Part shown: piece by piece, positions 61,294 through 64,000 of the stretch
How the letters are laid out: every line of letters begins with the position of its first letter
How positions within the stretch are numbered: position 1 is the stretch's first letter
Assembly (NCBI GenBank): GCA_963668365.1
Contig: OY764266.1
Span: 3,844,001-3,908,000 of the forward strand
Length of the DNA stretch: 64,000 nt
DNA from: VXNE01 sp963668365
GTDB taxonomy: Bacteria > Pseudomonadota > Gammaproteobacteria > Pseudomonadales > Azotimanducaceae
Direction of reading: 5' to 3'
The notes under the pieces: model-generated
What the model was told of the DNA's origin: nothing
What the model saw: the letters and a program-made list of their open reading frames with translations, nothing else
Databases searched by the model: none
Translations under genes and position numbers: made by a program

Positions 61294-64000
61294 ATGGACC
61301 CGGCGCACATCGACCTTCCCCCGCCGCGTTCGGCGCGCAACTGGCAATCCCTGTTCGGCAGCGGTCCGAGCCTGGTCGCCGCGCGACTCGTCGCCCAAAC
61401 CGACCACTTCGTGCTGTACGTCGCGCGCGACACCGAGGATGCCGAGCGCGTCCGCCGGGAAATCGGGTTTTTTGCGGCGGGAGCGGCCGAACCGCTCGCC
61501 TTCCCCGACTGGGAAACGTTGCCGTACGACAACTTTTCGCCGCACCAGGACATCATCTCCGAACGGCTCGCGACGCTTTACGCACTGCCCCGAAGAGAAC
61601 GCGGCGTGCTGGTGGCGCCGGTGCAGACGCTGATGCAGCGGCTGCCGCCGACAGCCTTTGTCGAAGCGCAATCGCTGGTGCTCGAAACGGGCGGCCTGTT
61701 CTCGATCGAGACGCAGCGGACACGATTGCAGCGCGCCGGATATCGCAGCGTCGGCACGGTGGCCGAACGCGGCGAGTACGCCGTGCGCGGTTCGCTGATG
61801 GACATCTTTCCCATGGGTTCCGATCACCCGCTCAGGATCGACCTCGACGACGAACGGATCGACAGCTTGAGGACGTTCGATCCCGATACGCAGCGCACCA
61901 TCGAACGCATAGGCGCCGTGAGGATCCTGCCCGCAAAGGAGATTCCCCTGGACGCCGCGGGCATCGGCCGCTTTCGCGAGCGCTGGCACCACACCTTCGA
62001 CGTCGACGTGCGCCGCTGCCAGGTGTACCGGGATGTGAGCGATGGCATCGCGCATCCCGGCGTGGAGTGCTACCTGCCGTTCTTCTTCGAAGAAACGGCG
62101 ACACTGTTCGACTACCTGCCGGAGAGAACGGCAGTGGTGCTGAACGACGGCTGTATCGAGAGCGGCGAACGGTTCGCGAGCGGAGTGCACAGCCGCCACG
62201 AATCGCTCCGTCACGATATCGAGCGACCGCTGCCTGAACCCGGGGAGCTATACCTCTCCGGAGAAGATCTGCTGGCGGCGCTTGCGCCCTACCCGAAGCT
62301 CAGAGTTGACCCCAGGGGCGAACGACGCCGCCATGGCATCGGGTTCGGCGGCAGTCCCCTTCCGGACGTGATCGCGAGCCAGAGAGGGCGCGACGAAGCA
62401 GGCAAGCTGCGGGCGTTCATCGACACGGCTGAGTGTCCCGTGCTGCTGACGGCTGAAACGCCCGGGCGCCGGCAGCACCTCGCGGAATTCCTCGGCCGCG
62501 CCCGGATACACGCCCGCGACGTCGAAGACTTTCAAGCGTTCGTCGGCAGCGGCGCGCCGCTTGCGCTCGCGGTCGCCGACATCGACCGGGGTATGCGTCT
62601 GCCGGAGCTCGCGCTGATAACCGAAACGGAGATCTTCGGCCACCGCGCCGACGGGCCCGTATCCAGCGCCACCCGAACCGTCGATGCGGAACTCGTCATC
62701 CGCAACCTGACGGAACTCTCGATCGGCGCTCCCGTGGTCCACGCCGATCACGGCGTCGGCCGGTATCGGGGCTTGATGACCCTCGAGATCGATGGTTATG
62801 CGCAGGAGTTCCTGGCCGTAGACTACGCAGAAGACGCCCGCCTCTACGTGCCAGTCACTTCGCTGCACCTGATCTCACGGTATGCCGGCGCGGACGCGGA
62901 TCACGCGCCATTGCACCGCCTCGGCTCCGATCAGTGGGACAAGGCAAAGCGGCGGGCGGCCAAGAAAGTCTACGATGTGGCCGCCGAGCTCCTGGACATC
63001 TACGCCCGGCGAGAAGCGCGGGCCGGCACCGTCTTCAGCGCTCCGGACGACGGCTACGCCCGCTTCTGCGAACAGTTTCCGTTCGAAACGACGACCGACC
63101 AGCAAGGCGCCATCGATGCTGTGCTGGCGGATCTTCAGTCGGAAAAGCCCACCGATCGCCTCATCTGCGGCGATGTCGGGTTCGGCAAGACCGAAGTCGC
63201 CATGCGCGCGGCGTTCATTGCAGTCCAGTCCGGCAAGCAGGTTGCCATCCTCGCTCCAACGACCCTGCTTGCCCAGCAGCACTACGAGACGTTTCGGGAT
63301 CGTTTCGCCGACTGGCCAGTCGAAATCGAAGTCATGTCACGCCTGCGCACGGACAGCGAAGCGGAGGATGTGCGGCGACGGCTCTCGCGCGGCGCTGCCG
63401 ATATCGCGATAGGCACGCACCGGCTGCTCGCCGCCGGGATCGAGTTCGCCGACCTGGGACTGGTCGTCATCGACGAGGAACACCGATTCGGCGTGCGCCA
63501 GAAAGAACGCTTGCGGGAACTGCGGGCAGAGGTCGATGTCCTTGCGCTCACCGCCACCCCGATACCAAGGACGCTGAACATGGCGATCAGCGGCATGCGC
63601 GAACTGTCGATCATCGCCACGCCGCCGGCCAGGCGACTGTCCATCAAGACATTCGTCATGCCGCAGCGCGACCATATCCTGCGCGAGGCCATCGACCGCG
63701 AACTCGCCCGCGGCGGCCAGGTCTTCTACCTGCACAACCGCGTCGAAACCATTTCCCGTGCGGCCGAGCACGTCGCCGAACTCGCGCCCAACGCCCGCAT
63801 CGGCGTCGGCCACGGCAAGATGCCGAAGCGCGCGCTGGAACAGGTCATGGCGGACTTCTACCATCGCCGCTGCAACCTGCTCGTCTGCACCACGATCATC
63901 GAGAACGGGATCGATATCCCGAACGCCAATACGATCATCGTCGATCGCGCCGATCGGCTGGGCCTGGCGCAACTTCACCAGTTGCGCGGCCGGGTCGGGC
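61294..64000 (+). CDS. mfd: Transcription-repair coupling factor Mfd (3'-partial)
   Basis: 902 codons are present and the frame is open at the window edge. UvrB-homology domain at the N-terminus (F-P-D-W-E-T-L-P-Y-D near 70), RNAP-interacting CarD-like domain (H-A-D-H-G-V-G-R-Y-R-G near 483), then RecG-like translocase motifs G-D-V-G-F-G-K-T near 627, D-E-E-H near 727, T-A-T-P-I-P-R-T near 755 and T-T-I-I-E-N-G-I-D near 868. Removes stalled RNA polymerase and recruits UvrA. About 250 further residues are expected beyond the window. Confidence 0.95.
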   Translation, partial: MDPAHIDLPPPRSARNWQSLFGSGPSLVAARLVAQTDHFVLYVARDTEDAERVRREIGFFAAGAAEPLAFPDWETLPYDNFSPHQDIISERLATLYALPRRERGVLVAPVQTLMQRLPPTAFVEAQSLVLETGGLFSIETQRTRLQRAGYRSVGTVAERGEYAVRGSLMDIFPMGSDHPLRIDLDDERIDSLRTFDPDTQRTIERIGAVRILPAKEIPLDAAGIGRFRERWHHTFDVDVRRCQVYRDVSDGIAHPGVECYLPFFFEETATLFDYLPERTAVVLNDGCIESGERFASGVHSRHESLRHDIERPLPEPGELYLSGEDLLAALAPYPKLRVDPRGERRRHGIGFGGSPLPDVIASQRGRDEAGKLRAFIDTAECPVLLTAETPGRRQHLAEFLGRARIHARDVEDFQAFVGSGAPLALAVADIDRGMRLPELALITETEIFGHRADGPVSSATRTVDAELVIRNLTELSIGAPVVHADHGVGRYRGLMTLEIDGYAQEFLAVDYAEDARLYVPVTSLHLISRYAGADADHAPLHRLGSDQWDKAKRRAAKKVYDVAAELLDIYARREARAGTVFSAPDDGYARFCEQFPFETTTDQQGAIDAVLADLQSEKPTDRLICGDVGFGKTEVAMRAAFIAVQSGKQVAILAPTTLLAQQHYETFRDRFADWPVEIEVMSRLRTDSEAEDVRRRLSRGAADIAIGTHRLLAAGIEFADLGLVVIDEEHRFGVRQKERLRELRAEVDVLALTATPIPRTLNMAISGMRELSIIATPPARRLSIKTFVMPQRDHILREAIDRELARGGQVFYLHNRVETISRAAEHVAELAPNARIGVGHGKMPKRALEQVMADFYHRRCNLLVCTTIIENGIDIPNANTIIVDRADRLGLAQLHQLRGRVG

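Noticed and set aside
1..64000. CRISPR arrays, tRNA or rRNA genes
   Set aside because: No regularly spaced short repeats and no tRNA or rRNA-like segments were recognised by reading; a dedicated scan (tRNAscan-SE, Infernal) would be needed to exclude small RNAs.

Overview
The window is a high-GC, gene-dense chromosome segment, most likely from an uncultured proteobacterium. A gammaproteobacterial or sponge/marine-associated lineage is a guess from gene content: sarcosine oxidase genes, a corrinoid methyltransferase with a RamA-type activator, a TonB receptor, mfd, and a KorAB-type 2-oxoacid:ferredoxin oxidoreductase. No rRNA, tRNA or CRISPR array was recognised.

Layout. 1-2.9 kb: end of a methyltetrahydrofolate:corrinoid methyltransferase gene and its corrinoid-activating ASKHA ferredoxin (one-carbon metabolism of methylated compounds). 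2.9-4.3 kb: a small insert carrying one AAA ATPase. 4.46-5.33 kb: an HD-domain (PhnZ-like) gene and the 5' end of soxB. 5.33-27.83 kb: a 22.5-kb defence island. It has a small membrane protein and two gene remnants (a leuA-like 3' end and a frameshifted P4-type integrase C-terminus). These are followed by a leftward BREX type-1-like operon: brxA-like, brxB, brxC, pglX, PLD nuclease, second pglX, TrlF (PHP-ATPase), AlbA/Schlafen-type ATPase, pglZ (type B), brxL. 27.8-33.7 kb: a second copy of the HD gene, then intact soxB-soxD-soxA-soxG. 33.8-36.3 kb: broken MBL-fold and DUF1330-like genes, a Fic protein and vapBC. 36.4-40.9 kb: Baeyer-Villiger-type monooxygenase, TPP enzyme, LLM-class oxidoreductase. 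41.3-48.6 kb: an insert of visibly lower GC with an interrupted TonB receptor, small membrane/periplasmic genes, a YejA-like substrate-binding protein and a PhyH dioxygenase. 48.7-52.6 kb: a Prs-like phosphoribosyl enzyme, Tat-type aldo/keto reductase and amidase. 52.6-54.2 kb: an IS with an rve-type DDE transposase. 54.2-64 kb: permease remnant, two MaoC-type dehydratases, Uma2 protein, korB-korA with a GltD/ferredoxin fusion, and the 5' 2.7 kb of mfd.

The most striking structural observation is that three separate inserts (1.4, 22.5 and 7.35 kb) are each bounded by long imperfect DIRECT repeats of host sequence (146, 874 and 430 bp). In each case one flank carries the intact host gene and the other a truncated copy. 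This is the topology of single-crossover (Campbell-type) integration of circular DNA carrying a related host fragment, not transposition. The second main observation is inside the BREX operon. Two pglX genes share a 1,092-bp tract that looks 100% identical over the SAM-binding half, while their C-terminal recognition halves have diverged, and a PLD-family nuclease lies between them. That arrangement could allow recombinational switching of BREX specificity. Because this may be a metagenome assembly, the repeat junctions should be verified on single reads.
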